Positions 11,050 to 18,983 of a stretch of DNA of 64,000 nucleotides are shown here, in pieces (position 1 is the first letter of the stretch; each line of letters begins with the position of its first letter). Below the pieces are notes generated by a model. The model searched no databases. It saw nothing but the letters and a program-made list of their open reading frames with translations, and had not been told where the DNA came from. This DNA is from SSF14 sp046331245 (GTDB taxonomy: Bacteria > Actinomycetota > Acidimicrobiia > Acidimicrobiales > Microtrichaceae), in NCBI GenBank assembly GCA_046331245.1, contig JAXLRH010000001.1:310001-374000 (forward strand), given 5' to 3'. A program made the position numbers and the translations under genes.

Positions 11050-11751
11050 TCAGGGCGCAGTGATCGTGATCGACTTCGTCGCGCCGGTCCACGGTGCGGT
11101 ACCCGACACGCTCGTGATGTCGAACACGATCGGCGAGTAGTAGTCGGGGACGTTCGGATACGTGATCGTGCACACGCCGCTGGCGTTGGTCACGCAGCTG
11201 AGCGTGGCCGCCGTGACGCCGGCGTACTTGCCGTCGCCGGTGACCGTGAGGCCGTTCACGTTGGCCCCGCCGATCGCGGACACCGTGATCGTCACCTTGA
11301 ACGTCCACGTCGAGCCGGTGTTGGTCGACCCGTTGACCAGCGTCGTGGACACCTTCTTGGCGATCGTCGTCGTCGTCGTGGGCGGGATCGTCGTGGTGGT
11401 GGGCGGGATCGTGGTCGTCGTCGTGGGCGGAAGGGTGGTCGTCGGTCGAGTCGTGGTGGTCGTGGTCGTGGCTCGCGTGGTGGTGGGCGCCGCCGTCGTG
11501 GTCGTGGCCGGCGGCGCCGTGATCGTCGTCGTCGAGGCCTGCTGGATCCGGTATCCGTCGGCGTTGTACTGGAGGCGGTTGACGGGCTGGCCGATGCGAC
11601 TGGCCGACTGCTGGAAGTAGCTGCGCGCGGTGCCGTTCAACGCGCTCACGCCGGACACCGCGACCAGGAGGAACCCGCTCGCGAACAGGACGTACTCCAC
11701 GAGCGTCACGCCCCGTTCGCCGCGCTGTCCGATCGTCCGGCGTCGTCGCAT
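11050..11751 (-). CDS. Pilin-like secreted protein with Thr/Pro linker and C-terminal Ig-like domain
   Basis: A 233-residue protein. Residues 12-40 (GERGVTLVEYVLFASGFLLVA) form a class III/Flp- or TadE-type pilin signal anchor: a basic leader, a Gly-x-Thr-Leu-x-Glu motif and a hydrophobic helix. Residues 73-130 are a (TTTT-I-PP)n linker, likely glycosylated and extended. Residues 131-233 look like a beta-sandwich with two Cys (LSCVTNASGVCTITYP), perhaps disulphide-bonded. I infer a prepilin-peptidase-processed surface protein displaying an Ig-like head. No other pilus genes are nearby. Start at ATG 11751. Confidence 0.65.
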   Translation of the reverse strand: MRRRRTIGQRGERGVTLVEYVLFASGFLLVAVSGVSALNGTARSYFQQSASRIGQPVNRLQYNADGYRIQQASTTTITAPPATTTTAAPTTTRATTTTTTTRPTTTLPPTTTTTIPPTTTTIPPTTTTTIAKKVSTTLVNGSTNTGSTWTFKVTITVSAIGGANVNGLTVTGDGKYAGVTAATLSCVTNASGVCTITYPNVPDYYSPIVFDITSVSGTAPWTGATKSITITAP

Positions 11752-11807
11752 GACCGCTGCATCGGTCCGGACCGCTCGGCACACGAGCGCATCCACCGAG
11801 AAACACT

Positions 11808-11837
11808 CGAACGGGGGACAGGTTTCCCCCGAGTTCG
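11808..11837. repeat. Inverted repeat between the pilin-like gene and the alpha/beta hydrolase
   Basis: CGAACGGGGGA and TTCCCCCGAGTTCG can form a seven-pair core stem plus four outer pairs with a two-base bulge and a six-base loop. It lies in the 165-base divergent region, 13 bases before a TACGCT -10-like hexamer at 11850-11855. It could be an operator or a transcript hairpin. Confidence 0.35.
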
Positions 11838-11916
11838 GACCGCTCGACCTACGCTCACCCCCGGGCGTCCGCGACGGCGACGGATGGAACGGGCGCGCTC
11901 CGGGCAGTGCTGAGAA

Positions 11917-12861
11917 ATGCAGAGCACGATCGTCCTCCCCGAACCGTCCACCACTCGCCTCTTCCCCGGCGGGTCGGCGGGCGCGCCGACGTCGGGTCGA
12001 ACGCCGTTCGGTCCGTTCTCGCTCGCGTGGACGGAGAGCGCCGGACCGAGGGACGCGCCGAGGGTGCTGCTCCTCCACGGCATCTACGCCGGGGCTCACG
12101 GCTATGAGTGGCGCGAGCTGGTGCCCCACCTGTCCGGCCTCCGGGTGCGAGTGCCCGATCTCCTCGGCGCGGGTCGCAGCGACCGCCCGGACCTCGCGTT
12201 CACGCCGAGCGTCGTGCGGGCGTGCGTCGAGGCGCTCATCCGCGACTGCGGCCCGGACGTGCATGTCGTCGCGAGCTCGCTCACGGGCGCGTACGCGCTG
12301 CGGGCCGTCGCCGCCGGCGCACCCGTCGCGTCGCTGACGCTCGTCACGCCGTCCGGCCTCGGGGAGCCACGTGAGCACCGTCGAGGTCGCGGCGCAGCGA
12401 TCGCGTACTGGCTCGCCCGGCACACACCGTTGGGCGCGGCGATGATTCTCGGACTCACCTCTCGCCGATCGGTGACGTGGTTCCAGCGCAACAAGACGTA
12501 TGGCGACCCGGACGCGCTCACCCCGGACGAGGTCGACGAGACCCGGCGGGCCGGCCGACTCCCCGGTGCCCAGCACCTGCAGCTGGCATTCGTGTGCAAT
12601 CAGCTCTCGATCGACGTCGACCCCGCCGATGTGGCCGCCATCCAACCGCTGGTCGTGTGGGCCGAGGGGCAGGAGTTCGTCGACCAGGCAGAGTCCCTCG
12701 CGTGGGAGCGCGCGGGCGCGGACGTCGTCCGCGTGCCGAGCGGACTTCCGCAGGTCGAGGAGCCGGCGGATCTCGCGGTCCGAATCGCGGACCACTGCAC
12801 GCAGGAAGAAGCCCGGCGGGCGACGTCGCCCGCACACGACGACCAGGAGGCACATCGATGA
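11917..12861 (+). CDS. Alpha/beta hydrolase
   Basis: A 314-residue alpha/beta hydrolase fold protein. The oxyanion region is LLLHGIYAGAHGYEWRELVP near residue 52, followed by VRVPDLLGAGRSDRPD. The nucleophile elbow is VVASSLTGAYALR, where the usual G-x-S-x-G has Ala and Ser before the nucleophile. The late His expected after WAEGQEFVDQAESLAW is not obvious, so catalytic activity is unproven. The substrate is unknown. Its stop overlaps the ATG of the DJ-1/PfpI gene, so the two are coupled. Confidence 0.8.
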   Translation: MQSTIVLPEPSTTRLFPGGSAGAPTSGRTPFGPFSLAWTESAGPRDAPRVLLLHGIYAGAHGYEWRELVPHLSGLRVRVPDLLGAGRSDRPDLAFTPSVVRACVEALIRDCGPDVHVVASSLTGAYALRAVAAGAPVASLTLVTPSGLGEPREHRRGRGAAIAYWLARHTPLGAAMILGLTSRRSVTWFQRNKTYGDPDALTPDEVDETRRAGRLPGAQHLQLAFVCNQLSIDVDPADVAAIQPLVVWAEGQEFVDQAESLAWERAGADVVRVPSGLPQVEEPADLAVRIADHCTQEEARRATSPAHDDQEAHR

Positions 12862-13505
12862 GTGGTGACGAGATCTTCGAGGATCAGATGACGGCGGGCT
12901 CGGCCGTGACGCCGAGCTCGAGCGCGAACGACGAGACCGGCGCCGGAGCGATCGGAGCCAACGACACGAGGCTCGACGGCGTCGTCGTCGGATTCGTCGT
13001 GGCGAACGAGGGCGTCGAGCAGGTCGAGCTCACGGCGCCGTGGGAGTCGGTGCTGTCGAGCGGCGGCCGCCCGGTGCTCATCGCCACGACCGACGAGAAC
13101 GTGCAGGCCCGGCGGCACCTCGACCCCGGGGACGTCTTCGAGCCCGACCTCACCACGGCCGACGCGGTGGCGACCGACTACGACGCACTGGTGCTCCCCG
13201 GTGGCGCGGTGAACGCGGACACGCTCCGGACGGACTCCGACGCGGTCGAGCTCGTGCGGTCGTTCGCCGAGCTCGGGCGACCGCTCGCCGCGATCTGTCA
13301 CGCACCGTGGATGCTCGCCGAGTCGGGCATCGCCTCCGGCAAGCACCTGACGTCGTGGCCGAGCCTGCGCACCGACCTCCAGAACGCCGGAGCATCGTGG
13401 ACCGACGAGGAGGTGGTCGTCGACGGCACGCTCATCACGAGCCGGAAGCCCGACGACCTCGACGCGTTCTGCGGCGAGCTCCTCGATCACCTTGCCCGGA
13501 GATGA
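12858..13505 (+). CDS. DJ-1/PfpI family protein
   Basis: A 215-residue protein. After a variable 40-residue N-terminus comes the DJ-1/PfpI domain: VVGFVVANEGVEQVELTAPW, YDALVLPGGAVNADTLR, and the nucleophile elbow AAICHAPWMLAESG with the reactive Cys and adjacent His. The C-terminal VVVDGTLITSRKPDDLDAFC is also typical. This sub-family (protease I/YraA-like) is linked to stress and to repair or scavenging of reactive carbonyls. ATG 12858 overlaps the preceding stop. Confidence 0.88.
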   Translation: MSGDEIFEDQMTAGSAVTPSSSANDETGAGAIGANDTRLDGVVVGFVVANEGVEQVELTAPWESVLSSGGRPVLIATTDENVQARRHLDPGDVFEPDLTTADAVATDYDALVLPGGAVNADTLRTDSDAVELVRSFAELGRPLAAICHAPWMLAESGIASGKHLTSWPSLRTDLQNAGASWTDEEVVVDGTLITSRKPDDLDAFCGELLDHLARR

Positions 13506-13568
13506 TCGGTTGACGGCTGCCGCGGTCGGGTACCGCGCGGGCGTCGGCCACAACGAGAGGAGGCGGTG

Positions 13569-13898
13569 ATGCCACAGCAGGCGTGGAGCCCCAAGCGGGA
13601 ACGGCAGTACGACCACATCAAGGACGGGCTGCTCGAGCGCGGCGAGAAGGAGGACGTCGCCGAGGAGATCGCGGCGCGCACCGTGAACAAGGAACGCGCG
13701 CGGGCGGGCGAGGCGGCGGAGTCGAGCCGGACGTCGACCGACGACATCTCGTCGGGCCGGCGCGGCGGGCTCCGCTCCCACCGGGGCCGCGGCGGGCGCA
13801 CCCGGGACCAGCTCTACAACGAGGCGCGGGCCAAGAACGTCAAGGGACGCTCCAAGATGAACAAGGCCCAGCTCGAGCGCGCCGTCGACCGGGGCTGA
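13569..13898 (+). CDS. Small basic protein (widespread 'plasmid stabilization'-labelled family)
   Basis: A 109-residue, highly charged protein starting MPQQAWSPKRERQYDHIKDG. It continues through RGEKEDVAEEIAARTVNKERARAGE and a Gly/Arg-rich stretch to a C-terminal Rho-N-like helix pair (RTRDQLYNEARAKNVKGRSKM NKAQLERAVDRG). Relatives are common in soil bacteria and often carry the misleading label 'plasmid stabilization protein'. No toxin partner is present. It is likely a stress-associated nucleic acid-binding protein (inference). GAGAGGAGGCG before the start is a strong ribosome binding site; GTG 13566 is an alternative. Confidence 0.75.
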   Translation: MPQQAWSPKRERQYDHIKDGLLERGEKEDVAEEIAARTVNKERARAGEAAESSRTSTDDISSGRRGGLRSHRGRGGRTRDQLYNEARAKNVKGRSKMNKAQLERAVDRG

Positions 13899-13918
13899 GT
13901 GCTCGACCGCTACGCGGC

Positions 13919-14036
13919 CGGCGCCGGATCCGGCAACGGGTCGGGCATCGGCGCCGGGTCCGGCCAGGGCGCCGGCTCAGGCATCGGTTCCGGCATCGGC
14001 ACGGGCTCGGGCTGGGGAACGGGCGGTGGATCGGTC
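13919..14036 (+). repeat. GGNNNN hexamer tandem repeat
   Basis: About nineteen consecutive hexamers begin with GG (GGCGCC, GGATCC, GGCAAC, GGGTCG, GGCATC and so on). They read as Gly-X repeats on this strand and as Pro-X repeats on the other. A GTG at 13899 directly after the previous stop opens a 73-codon Gly-rich frame, and a Pro-rich frame exists on the minus strand. Neither has a convincing ribosome binding site or domain. I leave it as a low-complexity repeat. Confidence 0.55.
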
Positions 14037-14146
14037 GGGTTGACGGGAACGCTCAACGTCGGGCCTCCTGGCATCGGCGGGTGCATCCCGGTACCCCAGC
14101 GGCGGAGAACCAGACCGTGAGATCGCCGGACCGCGCCTCGGCGTCC

Positions 14147-14152
14147 TACGCT
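14147..14152 (+). promoter_or_regulatory. -10 element, leaderless promoter of the SGNH lipoprotein gene
   Basis: TACGCT lies exactly six bases before the ATG at 14159. This supports 14159 rather than the internal ATG at 14180 as the start. Confidence 0.5.
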
Positions 14153-14158
14153 CGCCCG

Positions 14159-14968
14159 ATGCGCGAACGGGGGACGACGATGCGGAGGATGGCGCTCGCG
14201 GTGGCGGTGCTGTGTGTGGTGGCAGCGGCGTGCGAGCCGCCCATGCCGCCGTCGGTGGCGCCGCTGCAGCCGGGCCAGCAGCCGTTGCGGGTGCTGGTCG
14301 TCGGCGACTCGTTCGCCCTGTCCGCAGGTCTCGGGCTCGACCACTACGGAACGTCATCGGGCCAGCTCAAGGTGCTCAACGCGGCCCTCGTCGGCTGCGG
14401 CTTCGGTCGCGGCGGGCGCAACCGCGGCATCGGTCTGGACCGTGCCTGGTCGCCGGAGTGCGCCGCGAACGAGGCTCGCCTCACCTCGCTCATCGGGACG
14501 TTCCACCCCGACGTCGTGCTCTGTGCCGGCGGCATGTGGGACGTCACCGATCGCCAGCTCGCCGGCAGCCGCACCTGGACCCACATCGGGGTCCCCGCGT
14601 ACGACTGGTACCTCGCGCTGGAGCTCCAGCACTTCACCCGCGTGATGCAGCAGCAGGGTGCCCGCGTCGTGTGGACGACCGCGCCCACGTGGAACCCCCG
14701 GTACGACCCGGCCAACTTCATGGGCAAGCCGCCGTATCTCGAGGCGAAGCCCGGCCGCTCCGACCGCTACAACGTCGTGCTGTCCTCGGCCGTCGGCCGG
14801 ATGCCGAACGTGAGCGTGCTCGACCTCGCCGGCTACATGCGGAGCCGGCCCGGCGGTGAGTTCTCGCCCGACCTGCGGGTGGACGGCGTGCACTTCACGA
14901 ACGAGGGCACCGACCGGGTGGCGAACGCCTACCTCGGCCCGTGGGTGGTGGCCATCGGCCGGGCCTGA
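14159..14968 (+). CDS. SGNH/GDSL-type hydrolase lipoprotein
   Basis: A 269-residue exported protein. It has a basic start, hydrophobic ALAVAVLCVV and lipobox VAAAC near residue 25, so it should be lipid-anchored outside the membrane. The SGNH fold is marked by block I VLVVGDSFALSAG (nucleophile Ser) and the final VDGVHFTNEGTDRVA with the catalytic Asp-x-x-His. It probably removes acyl or acetyl groups from envelope polysaccharides. A leaderless promoter sets the start. It is convergent with the DinB gene. Confidence 0.82.
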   Translation: MRERGTTMRRMALAVAVLCVVAAACEPPMPPSVAPLQPGQQPLRVLVVGDSFALSAGLGLDHYGTSSGQLKVLNAALVGCGFGRGGRNRGIGLDRAWSPECAANEARLTSLIGTFHPDVVLCAGGMWDVTDRQLAGSRTWTHIGVPAYDWYLALELQHFTRVMQQQGARVVWTTAPTWNPRYDPANFMGKPPYLEAKPGRSDRYNVVLSSAVGRMPNVSVLDLAGYMRSRPGGEFSPDLRVDGVHFTNEGTDRVANAYLGPWVVAIGRA

Positions 14969-14988
14969 CGGCGCGGCCACGGCACGAG

Positions 14989-15639
14989 CTATTCGACGAT
15001 GTCGATCTCCGCAGGCCCGAACACGAACAATGCGTCCAGCAGCGGACCCGGCTCGGTGCTCCAGTCGAGACGCTCGACCTGGCGGCGCGACCGGCGCCCG
15101 AGTCGGAGGCGGAAGAACTCGAACCGGTCGGTGCGTAACCGCAGGCGCGACGGGTCGTCGCCGTCCTCGCCGAAGCTGATCCGCACGTCGGGCAGGCCGC
15201 CCCGGAGCAGCTCGGCCACGCGGCGGAGGTCGGGGTGGTCGCGATGGTCGACGGAGCCGAGGGCGCCGCGGATGTCGTGCTCGTGCGACAGCACGTCGAT
15301 GAGCGCGGGCCACACCGTGTTGGCGGTGATCGCGGCCTCGAACCGCGGCGCGAGCTCGGTCCACGCCTGCAGCAGCTGCTCGGGGTCGTTCTCGCGGTGA
15401 CGCTCGACCTCCACCGCGGTCTGATCGGGCCCGGGCGGGCCGGAGAGCAGTCCGGCCGCGGAGTCCTCGACGACGCCGACGAGGTGGGCCAGAACGTCCC
15501 GCACGTTCCACCCCGGACAGGCCGGAACCGGGCGTTCCCACGCCGACTCGTCCTGCTCCCGGAGGTAGGCAGTGAGGCGTTCGCGGGCGTTCCGGTAGCG
15601 GTCGCCGATCGTCGGCTCGTCCTCGGTCGCGGGCGTCAT
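14989..15639 (-). CDS. Maleylpyruvate isomerase-type mycothiol-dependent (DinB) family protein
   Basis: A 216-residue protein with the N-terminal mycothiol maleylpyruvate isomerase/DinB bundle: WERPVPACPGWNVRDVLAHLVGV near residue 34 and the third metal-ligand region VLSHEHDIRGALG near 116. Family members bind a divalent metal and use mycothiol as a thiol cofactor or S-transferase substrate. This fits with mshA being present at 47.7 kb. Its ATG overlaps the stop of the upstream epimerase gene (ATGA), so the two form an operon read from 16553. Confidence 0.82.
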   Translation of the reverse strand: MTPATEDEPTIGDRYRNARERLTAYLREQDESAWERPVPACPGWNVRDVLAHLVGVVEDSAAGLLSGPPGPDQTAVEVERHRENDPEQLLQAWTELAPRFEAAITANTVWPALIDVLSHEHDIRGALGSVDHRDHPDLRRVAELLRGGLPDVRISFGEDGDDPSRLRLRTDRFEFFRLRLGRRSRRQVERLDWSTEPGPLLDALFVFGPAEIDIVE

Positions 15640-16553
15640 GCCGGCTGCAGCAGTTCGGGATGCCGGGCCTCGACCATCCGGCGGATGCCGTCGCGCCAGT
15701 GCACCTGGGCCGTGCCGACCAGCTCGCCGAGCCGGGAGACGTCGGCGACCACGGGCGGGATCGCGTCGGCGGCCTCGGTGAGGGGGATCGGCACGCCCGT
15801 CAGCTCGGTGAGATAGGCGGTCCACTCCTGGATCGACACCACCTGGGTACTCGCCCAGTTGACCGTGGTGGCCGGCACCGTCGCTGCGGCGAGCAGCCCC
15901 GGCACCATGGCCACGATGTCGTCCTCGTGGATCGGCGAGTACGACGCCGGCCCGCCGGTGGGCACCTCGACGGGGATGCCGGCGAGCGCCAGGTCGAGCA
16001 TGATCGCCGGCCAGCCACCGTTGTCGCCGTAGGGCACGCCGAGACGAGCGATCGTGGTGGGCACGCCCCACAACCGCGCGCTGAGACGGGCGGTCGCCTC
16101 CGTCGCGATCTTGGAGATCGAGTAGGTCTGCAGGAACGGCGACACCCGGTGGTTGTCGCCGAGCGGACTCGACTCGGTGTACGGCCCGCCGGGCCCCTCG
16201 TGCTGGTACACGCCGGTGGTGGAGCAGTGGAGGAACGCCTCCGCGCCGCGGCAGTGGGCGAGCAGGAGGCCGACGCCCTCGGCGTTGGCCGTGAGGTCCG
16301 CGTCCCAGTCGTTGGTCTTCGAGACGGCGAAGTTCAGGACGTAGGTGGGTGCCGTCGGCAGCCCACCGAACGCCCCGGCGGCGAGATCGGCCTCGACGCA
16401 GGTGACGCCGGCGGCCTCGAGCCGCTCGCGGGCGCGGCGGCGCGAGAAGCGCGCCGCGGCGATGACCTCGTTGTCCCGAGCCAGCGCGGCGGCGACGGGG
16501 AAGCCGACCTGCCCCGTCGCTCCGGTGATCACGATGGTTGCTCCGCTCGTCAT
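15636..16553 (-). CDS. NAD-dependent epimerase/dehydratase family protein
   Basis: A 305-residue extended SDR. The nucleotide-binding loop is TGATGQVGFPVA near residue 10, and NFAVSKTNDWDAD and FLHCSTTGVYQ lie at the expected strands. The catalytic Tyr-Lys appears as TYSISK. GVPYGDNGGWP is the post-catalytic strand, and a PIHEDDIVAMV segment is typical of sugar epimerase-like proteins. The substrate is unknown. Start at ATG 16553; the FAD gene is divergent 53 bases away. Confidence 0.87.
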   Translation of the reverse strand: MTSGATIVITGATGQVGFPVAAALARDNEVIAAARFSRRRARERLEAAGVTCVEADLAAGAFGGLPTAPTYVLNFAVSKTNDWDADLTANAEGVGLLLAHCRGAEAFLHCSTTGVYQHEGPGGPYTESSPLGDNHRVSPFLQTYSISKIATEATARLSARLWGVPTTIARLGVPYGDNGGWPAIMLDLALAGIPVEVPTGGPASYSPIHEDDIVAMVPGLLAAATVPATTVNWASTQVVSIQEWTAYLTELTGVPIPLTEAADAIPPVVADVSRLGELVGTAQVHWRDGIRRMVEARHPELLQPA

Positions 16554-16606
16554 GCGGCGATCGTAGGCGGCACCGGGCGTCGGGGCCTCTGGCAGACTCC
16601 GTCCCC

Positions 16607-18058
16607 ATGGCTCCCGACGACGACGACATCTCGCCCCTCGCGCCCCTCGACGCGTCCGAGGTCGGAACGTGGGACGACGAGGCCGACGTCGTCGTGGTGG
16701 GGTTTGGCTGCGCCGGAGCCTGTGCCGCGGTCGAGGCTGCCGAAGCCGGCGCCCGCGTGATCGTGCTGGAGGCCGCGGCGATGGGTGGTGGCACCTCGGC
16801 GATGTCGGGCGGGCTCATCTACCTCGGTGGCGGCACGCCCGTGCAGGAGGCCTGCGGGTACGAGGACACGCCCGAGAACATGGCGACGTTCCTCACCGCC
16901 GCGTGCGGTCCCGACGTCGACGCCGCCAAGGTGCAGGCGTACTGCGACGACAGCGTCGGCCACTACCACTGGCTCGTCGACCACGGCGTGCCGTTCGAGC
17001 CCACCTACTTCCCCGAGCACGATCGCGAACCGCCCGACACGTCGGGCCTCGTGTTCAGCGGCGGCGAGGACTCGTGGCCCTTCGACGAGCTCGCCGTGCC
17101 GGCGCCGCGAGGACATCATCCGGCGCACGCCGACGCCGCCGGCGGGTTCCTCATGCAGCGCCTCCTCGCCGCGGTCGACCGGGCCGGAGCGCGCGTCGTG
17201 CCCGACGCGACGGTCGTGCAGCTGGTGGTGGACGGCACAGCGGTCGTCGGCGTCGTCGCTCGCGTCGACGGCGAGCGGCGAGTCGTCCGAGCCGTACGCG
17301 GCGTCGTGCTCACCGCCGGCGGGTTCACCTTCAACCGGGCCATGGTCGAGCGGCACTGCGCCCCGGCGCTCCGCTGCAACGTTCCCATCGGCACGCCCCA
17401 CGACGACGGTCGCGCCATCCGCATGGGCATGGGTGCCGGTGCCGCGGTGGTGGGCCTGGACCGCATCGAGGTGGGCATCCCCCTCGGCCCGCCGCGCAGC
17501 ATCGTGCGCGGCATCGTCGTGAACGCGACGGGCGAGCGGTTCATGAACGAGGACACCTACGCCGGCCGGCTCGGCCACGAGTTCCTCCTGCACCAGGACG
17601 GCCGCGTGTACTTCGTGCACGACGACGAGACGTTCGCCGTGAACATCGCCGGCTACAAGCCCCGCTGGGTCGCCGAGACCGCTGCCGAGCTGGAGGCGGA
17701 GATCGGACTCCCCGCGGGCTCGTTGCAGGCCACGCTCGACCGGTACAACGCCCACGCCGAACGGCACGAGGACCCCGACCACCACAAGGCGGCCGAGTAC
17801 GTCGTCCCGCTCCGTCCGCCCTACGGGGTGGTCGACCTCGGCGTCGACCGCAGCTACTACGCGACGTTCACGCTCGGCGGGCTCGCTACGACGCCGGCCG
17901 GCGCGGTGACCACGCCCGAGGGCGTCGCGGTGCCCGGCCTGTTCGCCGCCGGCCGCACCACCGCGGGCATCGCCGCCGGCGGCTACGTCAGCGGCATCTC
18001 CCTCGGCGACGGCACCTACTTCGGGCGGCGCGCCGGACGCAGCGCGGCACACGGCTGA
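16607..18058 (+). CDS. FAD-dependent fumarate reductase/ketosteroid dehydrogenase-type flavoprotein
   Basis: A 483-residue flavoprotein. The GxGxxG-type FAD motif VVVVGFGCAGACAAVEAAEAG is at residue 28, and the second Gly-rich motif GGGTSAMSGGLIYLGGG at about 62 is characteristic of the FrdA/KstD family. Later come VVLTAGGFTFN, GERFMNEDTYAG and the C-terminal FAD segment GLFAAGRTTAGIAAGGYVSG. It should dehydrogenate or reduce a carbon-carbon double bond next to a carbonyl; steroid, fumarate or flavin-linked enoate substrates are all possible. The gene stands alone. Confidence 0.87.
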   Translation: MAPDDDDISPLAPLDASEVGTWDDEADVVVVGFGCAGACAAVEAAEAGARVIVLEAAAMGGGTSAMSGGLIYLGGGTPVQEACGYEDTPENMATFLTAACGPDVDAAKVQAYCDDSVGHYHWLVDHGVPFEPTYFPEHDREPPDTSGLVFSGGEDSWPFDELAVPAPRGHHPAHADAAGGFLMQRLLAAVDRAGARVVPDATVVQLVVDGTAVVGVVARVDGERRVVRAVRGVVLTAGGFTFNRAMVERHCAPALRCNVPIGTPHDDGRAIRMGMGAGAAVVGLDRIEVGIPLGPPRSIVRGIVVNATGERFMNEDTYAGRLGHEFLLHQDGRVYFVHDDETFAVNIAGYKPRWVAETAAELEAEIGLPAGSLQATLDRYNAHAERHEDPDHHKAAEYVVPLRPPYGVVDLGVDRSYYATFTLGGLATTPAGAVTTPEGVAVPGLFAAGRTTAGIAAGGYVSGISLGDGTYFGRRAGRSAAHG

Positions 18059-18071
18059 CCGCCGTCGTCGA

Positions 18072-18500
18072 TCAGGCGGTGCCGATCGTCCGGCCGGCCG
18101 CGAGCCAGGCGTCGTAGCCGCCCTTCAACTCCACCACGTCGGTGTAGCCCATCGAGTGGAGGGTGCGGACGGCGATCGCCGACATGTTGCCCGACCGGCA
18201 GTAGATCGCGAGCGGCGTGTGCCGGTCGGTGGGGAGCTCCGTCGACGCTCCGATCCGGTCGTAGGGGATGTCGAGGTCGGTGCCGGCGATGTCGCCCTCG
18301 TTCGGGATGTGCACGTTGACGGTCGTGACGGACGGATCGGCGACGCGCTTCGCGAACGCCGCCACGCCGACGAGTCGCGGCGCTCCGGCCGCCGACGTGG
18401 TGGTCGTCGACGTCGCCGTGTCCGAGCCGCACCCGGCCAGCGGCACCGCGACAGCGAGAGCGACCGCCGCGAGAGCCGTGTGGAATCGTGATCGACGCAC
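18072..18500 (-). CDS. Rhodanese-domain lipoprotein
   Basis: A 142-residue exported protein with signal peptide and lipobox (AVPLAGC, Cys near residue 24) and a Thr/Ser spacer. A single rhodanese domain follows, with NVHIPNEGDIAGTDLDIPYD and active-site loop AIYCRSGNMSAIA whose Cys would carry the persulphide. The ending ELKGGYDAWLAAG is also canonical. It probably moves sulfane sulphur outside the membrane. The GTG start at 18500 is set by a leaderless promoter. Confidence 0.87.
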   Translation of the reverse strand: MRRSRFHTALAAVALAVAVPLAGCGSDTATSTTTTSAAGAPRLVGVAAFAKRVADPSVTTVNVHIPNEGDIAGTDLDIPYDRIGASTELPTDRHTPLAIYCRSGNMSAIAVRTLHSMGYTDVVELKGGYDAWLAAGRTIGTA

Positions 18501-18506
18501 GAAGGG

Positions 18507-18512
18507 AACCTA
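18507..18512 (-). promoter_or_regulatory. -10 element, leaderless promoter of the rhodanese lipoprotein gene
   Basis: On the minus strand TAGGTT is followed by six bases (CCCTTC) and then the GTG start at 18500. Confidence 0.5.
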
Positions 18513-18537
18513 CGCCCGGCGAACTGGTTGGCGGGCG

Positions 18538-18858
18538 TCAGCCGGCATCGACCGATGCCACGTCGCGCAGGTCGATCAGGCAGTCGGTGCCGCCGAGCTC
18601 GTTCGCGCGGCACCCGTCCGCGTCGGGATCGTCGTGCCACCGCCCGTGGGTGTCGAGGTAGCGGAACGCGTACTCCGCCCCGGGCTCGAGCAGCACCGAG
18701 GCGGAGCGGACGTCGCCGCGCTTGCGCAGCGGGGTGGCCAGCGGGTCCCAGTCGTTGAAGTCGCCCACGACGGAGACCGGACCCTCGCTCCAGTCGTCGG
18801 GGACCGAGAACGTGACCTTCACGGAGCCCGCCTTGCGATCGGCCTTCTTCTTGATCAT
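18538..18858 (-). CDS. CBM48 (isoamylase N-terminal) domain protein
   Basis: A 106-residue stand-alone glycogen-binding-type Ig domain. KVTFSVPDDWSEGPVSVVGDFN is followed by DWDPLATPLRKRGD and EYAFRYLDTHGRWHDDPDAD, the carbohydrate-binding face seen in AMPK-beta/CBM48 proteins. It carries no catalytic domain and probably targets storage polysaccharide or regulates a partner. ATG 18858 is preceded by GAGGTG 9-14 bases upstream; an in-frame GTG at 18867 is the alternative. It shares a divergent region and a DosR-like box with the membrane protein at 18984. Confidence 0.8.
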   Translation of the reverse strand: MIKKKADRKAGSVKVTFSVPDDWSEGPVSVVGDFNDWDPLATPLRKRGDVRSASVLLEPGAEYAFRYLDTHGRWHDDPDADGCRANELGGTDCLIDLRDVASVDAG

Positions 18859-18935
18859 GTCGTGCACACCTCGTCGGTCCGGGGGGATCGTTCCCCCACG
18901 CAGTCATCGTGCGACGACGACGCCGGTCACTCCAG

Positions 18936-18948
18936 GGACCTTCGGCCG
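18936..18948. promoter_or_regulatory. DosR-like box A
   Basis: GGACCTTCGGCCG within CCAGGGACCTTCGGCCGTTT. The centre (18942) is exactly 42 bases before ATG 18984 on the plus strand. On the minus side it would set a start of transcription near 18900, giving the CBM48 gene a short leader that contains its ribosome binding site. Confidence 0.65.
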
Positions 18949-18983
18949 TTTCGCCGGGCGTCGCGATGGACGAGGCTCCACCA

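Noticed and set aside
11162..11620. Plus-strand frame rich in Val/Gly (VVVVGG repeats)
   Set aside because: It is the reverse complement of the Thr/Pro stalk of the pilin-like gene; no ribosome binding site or domain.
13910..14116. Minus-strand Pro-rich frame (PEP/PDP repeats)
   Set aside because: Complement of the GGNNNN repeat. Its upstream part runs through the SGNH gene and is nonsense; no start signal.
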